From positions 62,001-126,000 of the forward strand of contig JAANDG010000154.1 of the NCBI GenBank assembly GCA_036852015.1: a stretch of DNA of 64,000 bases, in the 5' to 3' direction. The DNA comes from Pelodera strongyloides. Lineage: Eukaryota; Nematoda; Chromadorea; Rhabditida; Rhabditidae. Every line of letters begins with the position of its first letter. Positions within the stretch are counted from its first letter, which is position 1. Below the pieces are notes generated by a model. The model saw nothing but the letters and a program-made list of their open reading frames with translations. It had not been told where the DNA came from and searched no databases. A program made the translations under genes and the position numbers. Below are positions 26,301 through 37,995 of this stretch, in pieces.

Positions 26301-28154
26301 ATCTTTGAAACGAAATTGGCAAACCGTACCATGTGTTTTCGGAACGGAATTCACAGCGTCTGTGAGGATCGGTTCGGCGTGATTAACTGAAGCACGTGCA
26401 GTGGAGTTTGTAGTCGATTCCCTAAAACGGAAAACTTGAAAAAAAGGAATTCTGAAGGGCACTAATGGTAAGCTTGGAGTGGTAGTGTTACCTAGTGAAA
26501 ACCGAAGTCTTAACGAGACATAGCTCCCCCATTCTCTCAGTCACCCCTCAACAATCATTAGACAAATCCTACCTTGAAATCTGCGACCCTCCAGTGCCAC
26601 CAGCGACCTGTTGATCCGAAGACATTTCCTGAACACAATCATTACAAAACATAGCCAAATAGAAAACTCAGCAAAATATAAAAATTTGTTTTGTTTACTC
26701 ACATTGGAAACGGTTGGAACAGGATTCAATTGCCAACAGTAGAAATCAGACGAATCAATCTGCGGGAAGAGCTCCTTATTGAACGCGTCCTAAACAGCTC
26801 TTTCAAAGAAGATATATCAAAACGGTGGTAGTTCGAGTATAGTAGCACGAAGCAACCTTCAAAATAAGTGGTATAGTTGAGCGAGGAACTTTCGGGAAAC
26901 ATTTGACATCAGCTGTGAACTTCCTCTATTGACTGAACAGAAGCCAAATAAACGGTGAAAATGGATAGGTAAATGAAATAGATGTAGGGCACACCTCAAC
27001 GGAGTTGTCCATTAATTGAAGTCCATCGGAAATGACACGTTGAACGAAAATCAGTGCATCCGCCTGACGTTCTTCCATGTTTTTCTACAAATATAATGGG
27101 TAAGTTAGAAAAAAGGTGCAATTAGGTAAAATTCGAAAATAAAAATAAAACAATTACCCACAATTTTTCGTTCCACACCATTTGAACATAAGCGCGAGTG
27201 TTCCTCTTCGCCGATTTTCTAAATATGAAGGGACTTAATAATTGTTAGCGATTGTGAAAATAACCAACTGAGAAACTACTTTAGTTCCAGTTTCTATCAA
27301 ACTATCAACATTCATGACATAACGAAAGCTCTATTGTTAGGTATCTGAGAGTAATCGAATTCTTATGCGGCATTTACAGATACTACAACAATCAATGGTC
27401 TCTTTCAAATAAGCTAGTTATGCAATAAGGTTTGGGCGCAGCACATGCCTTGCATGGGCAAGCAAAGGTCTGACGAGGCGATGGGCTAGGTCCCGCACCT
27501 CAGCAAGCAGGCAAAGCAGACAGATATAGCGTCACATAAGAAAGTAACAAAAAATATACCTGCTCAACAAATTGAGTAGACGATAGTAGATCAAGTGAAC
27601 AGTTTATATTTTCCACAGCCGCATCAATAAGTACAGACTGAAAGTTCAATTTTGACTTCAAATTGAAAATAATTCATATGTCAATTACAAATTCATCCAA
27701 GGAAGATTCGTATCAAAAGCTAAACCCATGAGTAAAAAAAGGTAAAAAGGGCCACATCATCTAAAAAAATGCTTCAATAGGAGTCGGTGCAAATAAAAAA
27801 ACAATAATAATTTTACATTTTTTCCTATCTCGTCCAGTCGCCCGCTCAGCTCCTTGGTACGACCGACCAATTGCCTTTCGAAGTCTTCCAGCAACGTGCA
27901 TAGCTGAAATTTCTCGATTACTCATGGAGCAATACAAATAAAAGGGTGGAAAGTAGGGAATTACATGCAAAAAAATAGCTTGAACAAAGAAAACTTTGTG
28001 AATCGTGGTAGCTAGCTTGGGGTCACCTTTGAGATGTGTTAATTGTATATCATTAATAAATGATTACACAAAAAAAACTTACCGCACTGTCATCCGCAAG
28101 TGTCCAGCATTTATTGTGCTCACGAAGCAGTCGTGAACGCCTTAAGCCATCCAT
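17388..28154 (-). CDS. WASHC2: WASH complex subunit 2 (FAM21-type)
   Basis: FAM21 links the WASH actin-nucleating complex to retromer on endosomes and binds capping protein. More than 25 exons can be read. Head: 28154-28081 (REHNKCWTLADD), 27903-27814 (LEDFERQLVGRTKEL), about 27638-27560 (SLDLLSSTQFVEQ, like the FAM21 LSNTQFIENRV segment), and helical exons near 27220, 27080, 26930 and 26790. Tail: low complexity with acidic LF motifs: ETESEDDDIF (about 25600), LFDSGSDSDSDLF (24080), LFDSDSSDLDELF (23470), LFDSESSDLEDLF (21040), LFESDSSDEDLF (17960) and LFDDSSDSDLDLF (17430). Exons 19205-19146 and about 18942-18801 join to HSVTKGRVRGPARRPP, close to the capping-protein-interaction motif. The 5' UTR acceptor is at 28182. 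There are far fewer LF motifs than in vertebrates. The tail exons are duplicated on the other strand from 30742. Confidence 0.86.
21284..23430 (-). other. Large (about 2.1 kb) intron of the WASHC2-type gene
   Basis: The intron lies between the exon ending ...SDLDELFSSSK (about 23515-23432) and the exon starting KSATSSAPLEEKK (about 21283-21208). It holds short open frames without splice support, and near its upstream end one copy of a 75-bp repeat. No other feature is seen. Confidence 0.6.
23219..23293. repeat. 75-bp direct repeat, copy 1
   Basis: TACACGAAAATTCTGCATAA through CCCTTCGGGAAGGTTTAATA to ACACAAGAA. The same sequence with small changes lies at 23675-23752. The two flank two exons of the WASHC2-type gene. 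Confidence 0.75.
23675..23752. repeat. 75-bp direct repeat, copy 2
   Basis: Near-identical to 23219-23293, including the small hairpin CCCTTCGGG. It sits in the intron upstream (minus sense) of the ANSASGNVSPAAPKK exon. Confidence 0.75.
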
Positions 28155-28180
28155 TGTTTATACATTTATTCGTCAAAACT

Positions 28181-28184
28181 CCTG
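28181..28184 (-). promoter_or_regulatory. Acceptor 27 bases before the WASHC2 start codon
   Basis: On the minus strand TTTATTTCAG is followed by GAGTTTTGACG and then the ATG at 28154. The inverted copy keeps the same arrangement at 30741/30742, with AAGTTTTGACG. Conservation in both arms supports a real spliced 5' end, probably a spliced-leader acceptor. Confidence 0.55.
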
Positions 28185-28549
28185 AAATAAAACAAAAATA
28201 AACGAGCTAAGGTCACGAAAAATTCTCACGAAACATGACCTTTCAAAGGAAACAAACACAACAACAAAGAAAGATGAATGCGAGACGCCAACTGTGTTTC
28301 ATTGTGTTCGTTTGTAATACACGAAAAGCTGAAACGAAATTTATTTAAATTTACACAATTATAAAAAAAGTCTTCTTGTTGTGTGGTATGATGCGGTTGT
28401 TAAAGAGGCGTTGCTTTGAACACTTCACTTTGGGGGCGAACGCGCAGAAAAACTGGCGCCGCGCCAACCATTCCATATGGCTACAAAATACGATATCGCC
28501 TCTATCCCTATGTTGCAGAACATTAGCGTAACATAAACCGGTTTGTTAT

Positions 28550-28806
28550 GGGGTTTGCAAGTATGCACGATTTTCCTTGCAAGTATCGAAAAATTTACCG
28601 TATCTTGGCACTACATGTGAATATCTACAGACAGTTTTTACGGCCGATCGCCACGGGACCATTTGTTCAACAAAAAATGTCTTTGATGGCGCATTCTCTA
28701 CAGTGCGGATGTGTCAAAATTACGCAAAATTACGGTAATTGCACAGGATTTTGCGAATTGATACTTGCAAGGAAAACTCGCGGTTTTTGGCATAATTGCA
28801 AACCCC
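28550..28806. mobile_element. MITE-like element, family A copy 1
   Basis: 257 bp with inverted ends: GGGGTTTGCAAGTATGC at the left; TGGCATAATTGCAAACCCC at the right. Inner arms also pair (TTTTCCTTGCAAGTA with TACTTGCAAGGAAAA). The sister copy is at 30141-30399 in the same orientation. Confidence 0.85.
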
Positions 28807-28859
28807 GTTAGGCAACAAGGTAACTTATTTATTAACTAATAAAAGGCCTTGGTAAGCCA

Positions 28860-30060
28860 AGCTCAACCTCAGTATTTTGTTTGAAAAGTTAATATACGAG
28901 AAAGACAACTTTGCTCTTGTCGCATGTGCGATATCACTTTTTGACATTACATTTATTTCATAGGAAGACAGAGCCGAATATACAAACTTACCTGTCACCT
29001 TAAAAGATAACTGTTGTTTATTTGGTAACTTTCGTATGGAGTAAGTGGTCAAAACGTGCGAGGTTCCTTAGTAATAATCAGGGTAATCACAATTCGTTGT
29101 CTCTTTATTATTCTCTTGTTAACCATACATACTATTCCTTTCCAAACATACTCGCTACTCACTAACAAAACAAAGCTACTATTAAAAAGCGGCTGTAAGA
29201 AAGGTTATGTTTGTGAGCAATGAAAATCAACGTACCAAATTTTTACGGATGGTCTATCAAAATGGACGAATTGGAGCCCGTTAGCCGGTCTTCATGTGTT
29301 TATCCATTCTACAGTTATGCAAATCTCACAATTAGTTTGAAAAGCTGGTGACTATTTGCCGCCTAAAAAAATTTAAATGACAGTCAAGAAAAGTGGCTTG
29401 AGTATATGTGTTCGGTTCATACATTCACATAGAAAAGTATATTTTCCATATGTATATGTTTTTGAGGAACTTGTGTTCAATAATGGTCAGTATAAGGTTA
29501 ACAAGTAGCGGTAATGCATGCCCCCCTATGGTATGTTTGAAAATTGCATTCTATGAAAGCAATCAAGCGATTCTACTTACATATGGAAATTTTTTTATGA
29601 CAAAATATCACTTACGATTAGTATCTTTATATGATATGAGAATAGGTGTGCTAGAATGATGATAATTAAAGCACTGAGCGATAAATTTTGAAGAATTTTT
29701 TTTAAATATTCTTGTGAACCCTTCTTTGCAGCCCCCTCTTTTTAATACATAGTACCTTTGTGTAGTTAGGGAAAGGCGTGCATGTTTGGAAGGAATTGTA
29801 TGTTACCTCTAGTGAATATAGAGATACTAATGATAAACGTGTTTACTCTGATTATTAAAAAGGAATCTTGCAAGTTTTCACCAGTTACTCCAGCCGTTTA
29901 CTATCAGCTAAACAACAATTGTCTGTATATTCGGCCCTTTACCCTCTTATGAAATAAATACTAAATATAATGACAAAAGGGGATATCGCACATGCGACAA
30001 GAGTAAAGTAGACTTTCTCGCATATTAACTTTTCAAACAAAAGATAGCACCAAAAGACAA
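28860..30060. mobile_element. Nested inverted-repeat element of about 1.2 kb
   Basis: The arms of roughly 130-150 bp are inverted copies: TTTGCTCTTGTCGCATGTGC and onward at 28912, and GCACATGCGACAAGAGTAAA at 29988. Further pairs are GCCGAATATACA (28970) with TGTATATTCGGC (29924), and TTTGAAAAGTTAATA with TATTAACTTTTCAAA. The interior of about 900 bp has no transposase-like frame. It lies between the two family A copies. Confidence 0.7.
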
Positions 30061-30140
30061 AATACCAATGTGGAGCCTGGTCTAGCATCGGCTTTTCATT
30101 ATTTAATTATGTAACCTTGTTACGTAGCAAACCGGTTTAT

Positions 30141-30399
30141 GGGGTTTGCAAGTATGCCCGATTTTCCTTGCAAGTATCGAAAAATTTACCGTATCTTGGC
30201 ACTACACGAACATATCTACAGGCAGTTTTTACGACCGATCGCCACGGGACCATTTGTCCGATAAATGATTTGCTTTGTTGGCGGATTTTCTATAGTGTGG
30301 ATGTGTCAAAGTTACGGTAAATTGGTGTAAAAAGCACAAAATTTTGCGAATTGATACTTGCAAGGAAAACTCGCGGTTTTTGGCATACTTACAAACCCC
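30141..30399. mobile_element. MITE-like element, family A copy 2
   Basis: 259 bp, same ends and orientation as 28550-28806, with scattered substitutions. AAACCGGTTT precedes both copies. The right end reads GGCATACTTACAAACCCC. Confidence 0.85.
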
Positions 30400-30740
30400 A
30401 TTATGTTACTCTAACATTCTGTACATACTGAAATACGTTTTATCGTATTTTGTAGCCATACGGAATAGTTGGCGCGCTGCCAGTTTTTCTGCGCGTTCGC
30501 CCCCCAAAAACTCTTTGGAAGCGGCGGTCCAAGGCATTTTTTTGACAACCGCACCTTGACAACAACAAGTCTTTTTTTTATAATTGCGAAAAATTGACAT
30601 AAATTTCTTTTCTTTTTGCCGCACAACACAATGAAACAGAGTTGGCATTTCGCATTATCTTTCATTTGCTGTTTTGTTTGTACGATCTAGTTTTCCTCGG
30701 AATTTTCTCTTATCACCTAGTTTATTTTTGCTTTCTTGCA

Positions 30741-30742
30741 GA
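30741..30742 (+). promoter_or_regulatory. Conserved acceptor before the headless FAM21-type start codon
   Basis: CTTTCTTGCAG precedes AAGTTTTGACGAGC, with the ATG 28 bases downstream at 30770. The position and the sequence after the AG match the WASHC2 acceptor at 28182. Confidence 0.5.
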
Positions 30743-30769
30743 AGTTTTGACGAGCAAACGTGTAAAATA

Positions 30770-33700
30770 ATGGAGCAGCCACAACTTTTTTGTGTGCACA
30801 AAAAGTGCTGGACTCTTGCAGTGAGTTTCTATATAATAGTTTACCTTATTGATGATATACAATTAACATAAGTTTTTTTTTTGTGTTATTTTTTTGCATA
30901 TTGTCACCTGCTTTCCGCTCTTTTAATTTGTATTGAACATTACTTGTTTTCAGTGTTTGTCTTCTGATAAAGAGGTCGCAGGAGGATGGAAGACGACATG
31001 GTAGGATTTGTCTAATGATTGTTGAGGGGTGACTGAGAGAATAGGGGACTATGTCTCGTTAAGACTTCGGTTTTCGCTAGGTAACACTACCACTCCAAGC
31101 TTATCATTAGTGCCCTTCAGAATTCCTTTTTTTCAAGTTTTCCGTTTTAGGGGATCGACTACAAACTCCACTGCACATGCTTCAGTTAATCACGCCGAGC
31201 CGATCCTCACAAACGCTGTGCATTCCGTTTCGAAGACACATGGTACGGTTTGCCAATTTCGTTTCAAAGATTATGTCATTCCTTAAAGGCTTGTTTTTCT
31301 TTCGGCTTTGATTTTAACACTCAGTGAAATGCCCGTTCTGTACTTACTCTAATAAGTGTGTACGACTATTCTTTCAGACTTCACAGAGTCAAAGCCGTCA
31401 ACACTTCCGAAACCACTGTTGGGATCAGCCGATCAACAGACCACAAGGCCAAATCCTTCTCCTAGAAACGCTGTTCCTCCGGTTCTAGGTATAGTTTATA
31501 CTGGTTTTTTTTTTCGCGGACAGTGGTAATAGTAATTACATGGTTCTTATAATATCATATATGTATCATCTTACTTCCTAAATTGCAGTGTTGCTTATAC
31601 CATCGTAAAATCATTTTGATTTTGTTTATTTCATTTCTCATTCCAAAGAGTCATGTTTTTTTCCAATGTGGCAACATTTCCTTCCTACGTTTGAAGGGGT
31701 GATCGACTCCCTAGTTGTACCGTCTAGTGTGTCGATATTGCAAATGCAGATACAGTTATTCACCCATTTTTAGTATCGAACAGAAGTTCTCTTGTTGTTG
31801 ATGTGGAGAATTCAATCGAGGAAGTGGGCGCGGAACGCGCAAAAGAGGTTAGTTTCAAAACCAATATCGATGCGTCGAGCCGTTGTTTTGTTTACTATGA
31901 AAAGCACATTATTTAGACCGTTGAGCATTCTTTACCTAGTAGCGACATTGAGAGAAGTGGTCTGCAAGTTTTATCAACAAGATTAAAATGTAAGCTTGAG
32001 AGTGTTTGTGATCGGAATATATAAACACAGAAAGAAGCGTAAAAAGATTAAACAAATGATAAACGAAAAGCGTGCACAGCGCGTCACCGTGTAAGTGACT
32101 GATACTTTGAAGTGTGTGTTTTCAGCTTTCGATTTCTGAAAACGGACCAGTAAGGAAAGTTCCACAATTGGGCGACATACAAAAGGCTCAGGCTAATCTA
32201 AAGAAGTCGTCTATCAAAGAGGTGAGCACATTTAATTTTTCTTGGTTTGTCTTGTTTGTCTTGTGTGAGCGGCTCTTAGTGTGATTGATGTTTCTGTCTT
32301 TTCAAGCACATCATGAGTGGGACCATTTGGTTTCAAAACACCTCATCAGTATTACAGGGAATTTTCGCATCAAAAATGATCTGTGTTCATATTTTTAGTC
32401 TGGAGTCCAGCCTGTGCCCAAATTGGAGAAGGAGATTCGTCGTGAACACATATCGAAAGGAACAATTGGAAGGAACGTACAGGAGTTACCAAACACAGCA
32501 TCCGATAATGATCATGGTTCAACATGTATATTGAAGAACGAAAATCCCTCTCCTGCAGTTGCTGTAGGAAAACAAACACAGGAAACGAGAAAGGTCGGTT
32601 TGTTTGCATTGCATACCATGTTATATTCCCTGTTTTGAACGCTGTAATCGTTTTAGTGTTTATGTGTGTCTGTTCAGGGATACCTAGTGATCTGCAAACG
32701 TCCGTCTTATTTTTTTTCTGTGACTGCGACGCTTTGCGGTTCTGAGGAGATAAATTTGTGTTACGATCATCAATTGTGTCTAGATCTCTGAAGCACACAA
32801 GAAGAGTCTATTTGATTCGGACAGCGATTCGGACAGTGATATTTTTACTGTTGTCCGACGTCCTATTCAACATCCTGTGCACGTGGCTCCTCTGACTTCT
32901 CAGAACACGAAAACTGCCAAACCTACAGTTGAAAGGAGAGGTCAACAAGGCACCGATCAACCTAAATCTCTGTTGAAACCTCAGACGTTAGTTTTATTTT
33001 AAAATTAAAAGTTGTTAAGTGCGAATTTACTTCTTCATGCAGTTATACACTTTCCTGAACTTGTAAGGTGCTTACAGCAACATATTGCCGAAGATTCTAA
33101 GATTTTACCTTTTGAATCAATGGTTTACGTCTGATATAGTCTTCTACAGTGTTTTATTTTAGTTCAACGGCAAATTCTGCTTCGGGAAACGTTTCACCAG
33201 CAGCTCCGAAGAAGGTGAGAGTAACTGCTAACGTTCTGCAACTCATACACAGGAACTTTCGCAAAAATTTCACAAAACAAAGCAATTTTGTTGGTGTTTA
33301 GGTGCCTGAATCTGCTCCTAAGAAGAAAGGTCTATTTGACTCGGATAGCAGTGACTTGGATGAACTTTTCTCTACTTCCAAGGTAAAGTTGCCTTGTGTT
33401 TTCGCACTCCAGGTGTTGTCACTTTGTTGTCCGGCGGCTGCTTTTGAACTAAATGCCTCCTTTGAAATACTGATAATTTCATATATGATAATTTGATATG
33501 ACTGATATGATAATTTGATAACGCTCTCCAACTCGTGTTAGTTGTCTAATCAGTGCTTTATTTGCAACATCTGCTCTCTAGGAGCAAGTGGTGATATGCT
33601 GCAAATTCAGGGTGATGCAAATGGAGCCACACGACGTTCCCCTAATCAGACACTCAACGTTCCGCACAGTTCCCGCTTACTCGATGAAACAGAAAGTGAA

Positions 33701-36700
33701 GACGACGACATATTTACAGAAGCGGTATGATTATTTATTTCAAACGCAAAGAGTGAAAATATGATTGACCTCTTGGGGATTCTTTCTTCATGTTGTTACA
33801 CTTTAAAAAATAGTGTGAATCTTTTTCCAGTATTTGCCTGTCTCCTAATCACAAAGTATTTTAGAGGCGCGTCGTTTCGCAACATAAATCACTGGAAGAG
33901 TCGACATCCAGTCGGTCGAATCCTTCAACGAAACCCAGTCGTAAGTTCTATTACTTTGTGAATGAGACAAGCAAATTTGTAACATTTCCTTCCTACGTTT
34001 GAAGGGGTGGTCGGCTCCCTAGTTGTACCGTCTAGTGTGTCGATATTGCAAACGCAGGTCCAGTTATTCACTCATTTTTAGTATCGAACAGAAGTTCTCT
34101 TGTTGCTGATGTGGAGAATTCAATCGAGGAAGTGGATGCGAAACGCGCAAAAGAGGTTAGTTTCAAAACCAATATCGATGCGTCGAGCCGTTGTTTTGTT
34201 TACTATGCAAAGCACATTATTTAGACCGTTGAGCATTCTTTACCTAGTAATAGTAGAAGTGCGACATCGAGAGAAGTGGTCTGCAAGTTTTATCACCAAG
34301 ATTAAAATGTAAGCTTGAGAGTGTTTGTGATCGGAATGTATAAAACAACATAAAAGAAAGCGCAAAAAGATTAAACAAATGAGAAACGAAAAGCGTGCAC
34401 AACGCGTCACCGTGTAAGTGATACTTTGAAGTGTGTATTTTCAGCCTTCCACTTCTGAAAACGGACCAGTAAGGAATGTTCCACAATTGGGCGACATACA
34501 AAAGGCTAAAATAATGGAGCAGTCACTACTTTTTTGTGTGCACAAAAAGTGCTGGACTCTTAAAGTGAGTTTCTATATAATAGTTTAGTTTATTGATGAT
34601 ATGCAATTAACATAAGCTTTTTGTGTTATTTTTTTTGCATATTGTCACCTGCTTTTCGCTCTTTTAATTTGTATTGAACATTACTTGTTTTCAGTGTTTG
34701 TCTTCGGATCAACAGGTCGCTGGAGGCACTGGAGGGTCGCAAATTTCAAGGTAGGATTTGTCTAATGATTGTTGAGGGGTGACTGAGAGAATGGGGGAGC
34801 TATGTCTCGTTTAGACTTCGGTTTTCACTAGGTAACACTACCACTCCAAGCTTACCATTAGTGCCCTTCAGAATTCCTTTTTTTCAAGTTTTCCGTTTTA
34901 GGGGATCGACTACAAACTCCACTGCACGTGCTTCAGTTAATCACGCCGTGCCGATCCTCACATACGCTGTGAATTCCGTTCCGAAGACACATGGTACGGT
35001 TTGCCAATTTCGTTTCAAAGATTATGTCATTCCTTAAAGGCTTGTTTTTCTTTCGGCTTTGATTTTAACACTCAGTGAAATGCCCGTTCTGTACTTACTC
35101 TAATAAGTGTGTACGACTATTCTTTCAGAGTTCACAGAGTCAAAGCCGTCAACACTTCCGAAACCACTGTTGGGATCAGCCGATGTACAAACCACAAGGC
35201 CTAATCCTTCTCTTAGAAACGCTGTTCCTCCGGTTCCAGGTATGGGTTACCGGTGTTTTTCGCGGTCAGTGGTACCAGGGATTACCTAGTTCTTATAATA
35301 TCATCTATGTGTCATCTTACTTCCTAAATTTCAGTGTTACTTATACCGTTGTAAAATCATTTTGGTTTTGTTTATTTTATTTCTCATTCAAAAGAGTCAT
35401 GTTTTTTTCCAATGTGGTTTTCACTTTTCAGATATGTCAAAGTTTGCGACGTCAAAATCCACAAACGACCAATTGGTTTCCAGCGTACCTCAAGACGGAC
35501 AAAGTGTTATTAACGCCTCCGTAAGTGGAGTTTATGTATCGAACGCTCTCCAACTCGTGTTAGTTGTCTATTCAGTGCTTTATTTGCAACATCTAGGAGC
35601 AAGTGGTGGATACGCTGCAAATTCAGGGTGATGCAAATGGAGCCACACGACGTTCCCCTAATCAGACACTCAACGTTCCGCACAGTTCCCGCTTACTCGA
35701 TGAAACAGAAAGTGAAGACGACGACATATTTACAGAAGCGGTATGATTATTTATTTCAAATGCAAAGAGTGAAAATATGATTGACCTCTTGGGGATTCTT
35801 TCTTCATGTTGTTACACTTTAAAAAATAGTGTGAATCTTTTTCCAGTATTTGCCTGTCTCCTAATCACAAAGTATTTTAGAGGCGCGTCGTTTCGCAACA
35901 TAAATCACTGGAAGAGTCGACATCCAGTCGGTCGAATCCTTCAACGAAACCCAGTCGTAAGTTCTATTACTTCGTGAATGAGACAAGCAAATTGGTAATA
36001 TTTCCTTCCTACGTTTGAAGGAGTGACCGGCTCCCTAGTTGTACCGTCTAGTGTGTCGATATTGCAAACGCAGGTCCAGTTATTCACTCATTTTTAGTAT
36101 CGAACAGAAGTTCTCTTGTTGTTGATGTGGAGAATTCAATCGAGGAAGTTGGCGCGGGTAGCGCAAAAGAGGTTGGTTTCAAAACCAATATCGATGCGTC
36201 GAGCCGTTGTTTTGTTTACTATGCAAAGCACATTATTTAGACCGTTGAGCATTCTTTACCTAGTAGTAGTAGAAGTGCGACATTGAGAGAAGTGGTCTGC
36301 AAGTTTTATCACCAAGATTAAAATGTAAGCTTGAGAGCGTTAGTGATCGGAATATATAAAACAACATAAAAGAAAGCGTAAAAAGATTAAACAAATGAGA
36401 AACGAAAAGCGTGCACAGCGCGTCACCGTGTAAGTGATACTTTGAAGTGTGTGTTTTCAGCCTTCGACTTCTGAAAACGGACCAGTAAGGAATGTTCCAC
36501 AATTGAGCGACATACAAAAGGCTCAGGCTAATTTAAAGAAGTCGTCTATCAAAGAGGTGAGAACATTTAATTTTTCTTGGTTTTTCTTGTGTGTGCGGCT
36601 CTTAGTGCGATTGATGTTCTGTCTTTTCAAGCACATCATGAACGGGACCATTTTGTTTCACAACACCTCATCAGTATTGTCTTCAAGGAATTTTCGCATC

Positions 36701-37982
36701 AAAAATGATCTGTGTTCATATTTTTAGTCTGGAGTCCAGCCTGTGCCCAAATTGGAGAAGGAGATTCGTCGTGAACACATATCGAAAGGAACAATTGGAA
36801 GGAACGTGCAGGAGTTACCAAACACAGCATCCGATAATGATCATGGTTCAACATGTATAATGTTCAACAACACGTCTATCAAAGAGGTTTATTTGATTTT
36901 TCTTGTTTTTTTTTTCGTGTATGTTCAGCTCTGGATACACCTCGGTTGAACTTAATTTCAACGTGCTTTTTATTGTATCGTATAATCTTCGGCGACGTCA
37001 TATTCCGTGTAAAATAAAAATTTAACGGGTTGTTCTGACTGTCGACCGCAATTTGAAAAACTTGTTTTATTTGTGGGTTTGCGACAGTTCGCGGTTGTGA
37101 GAGATACCCATAAATTTATGTTACTATCATCTAATTGTGTTTAGGTCTCTGAAGCGCCCAAGAAGAGTCTATTTGCCTCGCGTGGTGATTCGGACTGGGA
37201 TCTTTTCACTGTTGTCCGACGTTCTATTCAGCATGATGTGCACATCGCTCCTGTGATGTCTCAGAAAACGACAACCGCCAATGTTTCAGTTGAAGGGAGA
37301 TGTCAAAAAGACGCTGATCAATCTTGCTATCTGCTGAAACCTCCGACGTTAGTATTTTAAAATAAAAATATGTCAAGTGCAACGTTTCATGCAGTTATGT
37401 GCTGTTCTGAACATGTATAGCGCGTGTTGCATCAGTTTGCACAAGATTCTAAGATTTTAAATTTTGACTCAATGGTTTACGTCTGTTATAGGTTTAGTAC
37501 ACTGGTATTTTAGTGCAACGGCAAAGTCGGGTGCTTTGGATGATACACGTTTAGTGCTTTTCTTTACTCCCTTTTCAGTGTTCCTTTTTTAGGGACTCGA
37601 CTGTAATCTCCAGTGCTTACGTTTATGATCACAAGGGGCCGATTCTCACAGACCCGACGAAAACTGGTACGGATTGCCACTTTTTTAAAACATGGAATCA
37701 CTCCCTAAACTATCCCTAAACTAGTTTTCCTTCGGATTTGTTTGACTCAACAAGTGTGTACGACTATTCTTTCATATATGATTCTTACAAGTTTGTACGA
37801 CTATTCTTTCAGGGTTTACTTGTGCAAAACATCCAAATCGTACGAAGAAACTGCTGGACAAGAGTACACAGGTCGCCCACTCGCATTTCTGTTCGGATGG
37901 GTTAGCCTTTTACTGTTTTACAATTAAATTACATACTGTATTCCTGAAGGATTATGTCTACCCAACCAGTTTGATACCGTAG
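30770..37982 (+). CDS. Headless, tandemly repeated FAM21-tail derivative
   Basis: These are inverted copies of WASHC2 exons, introns included, on the opposite strand. The first exon (30770-30820, FCVHKKCWTLA) corresponds to WASHC2 exon 1. All head-domain exons between it and the SSDQQVAGG exon are missing. The first copy runs to about 34500 with two LF motifs (LFDSDSDSDSDIF near 32805, LFDSDSSDLDELF near 33331). A fused exon at 34445-34564 then starts a second copy, which continues to the exon at about 37144-37348 and a final diverged exon near 37808. Nearly every junction I checked keeps phase and no premature stop is forced. It could encode a protein that binds retromer or capping protein without WASH, or be a young pseudogene. 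The 3' end is uncertain: the TAG at 37980-37982 assumes the last donor is not used. Confidence 0.5.
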
Positions 37983-37995
37983 ATAGAAATATAAT

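Larger units (their letters stand above)
28182..30741. repeat. Spacer of a large inverted duplication (divergent 5' flanks)
   Basis: The outer parts are inverted copies of each other. The complement of 28182-28550 matches 30400-30741, for example ATGAAACACAGTTGGC against ATGAAACAGAGTTGGC, and CAGAACATTAGCGTAACATA opposite TATGTTACTCTAACATTCTG. The two WASHC2-type loci therefore start outward from a shared palindromic region. The centre is filled by the transposon-like elements listed separately. Confidence 0.8.
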
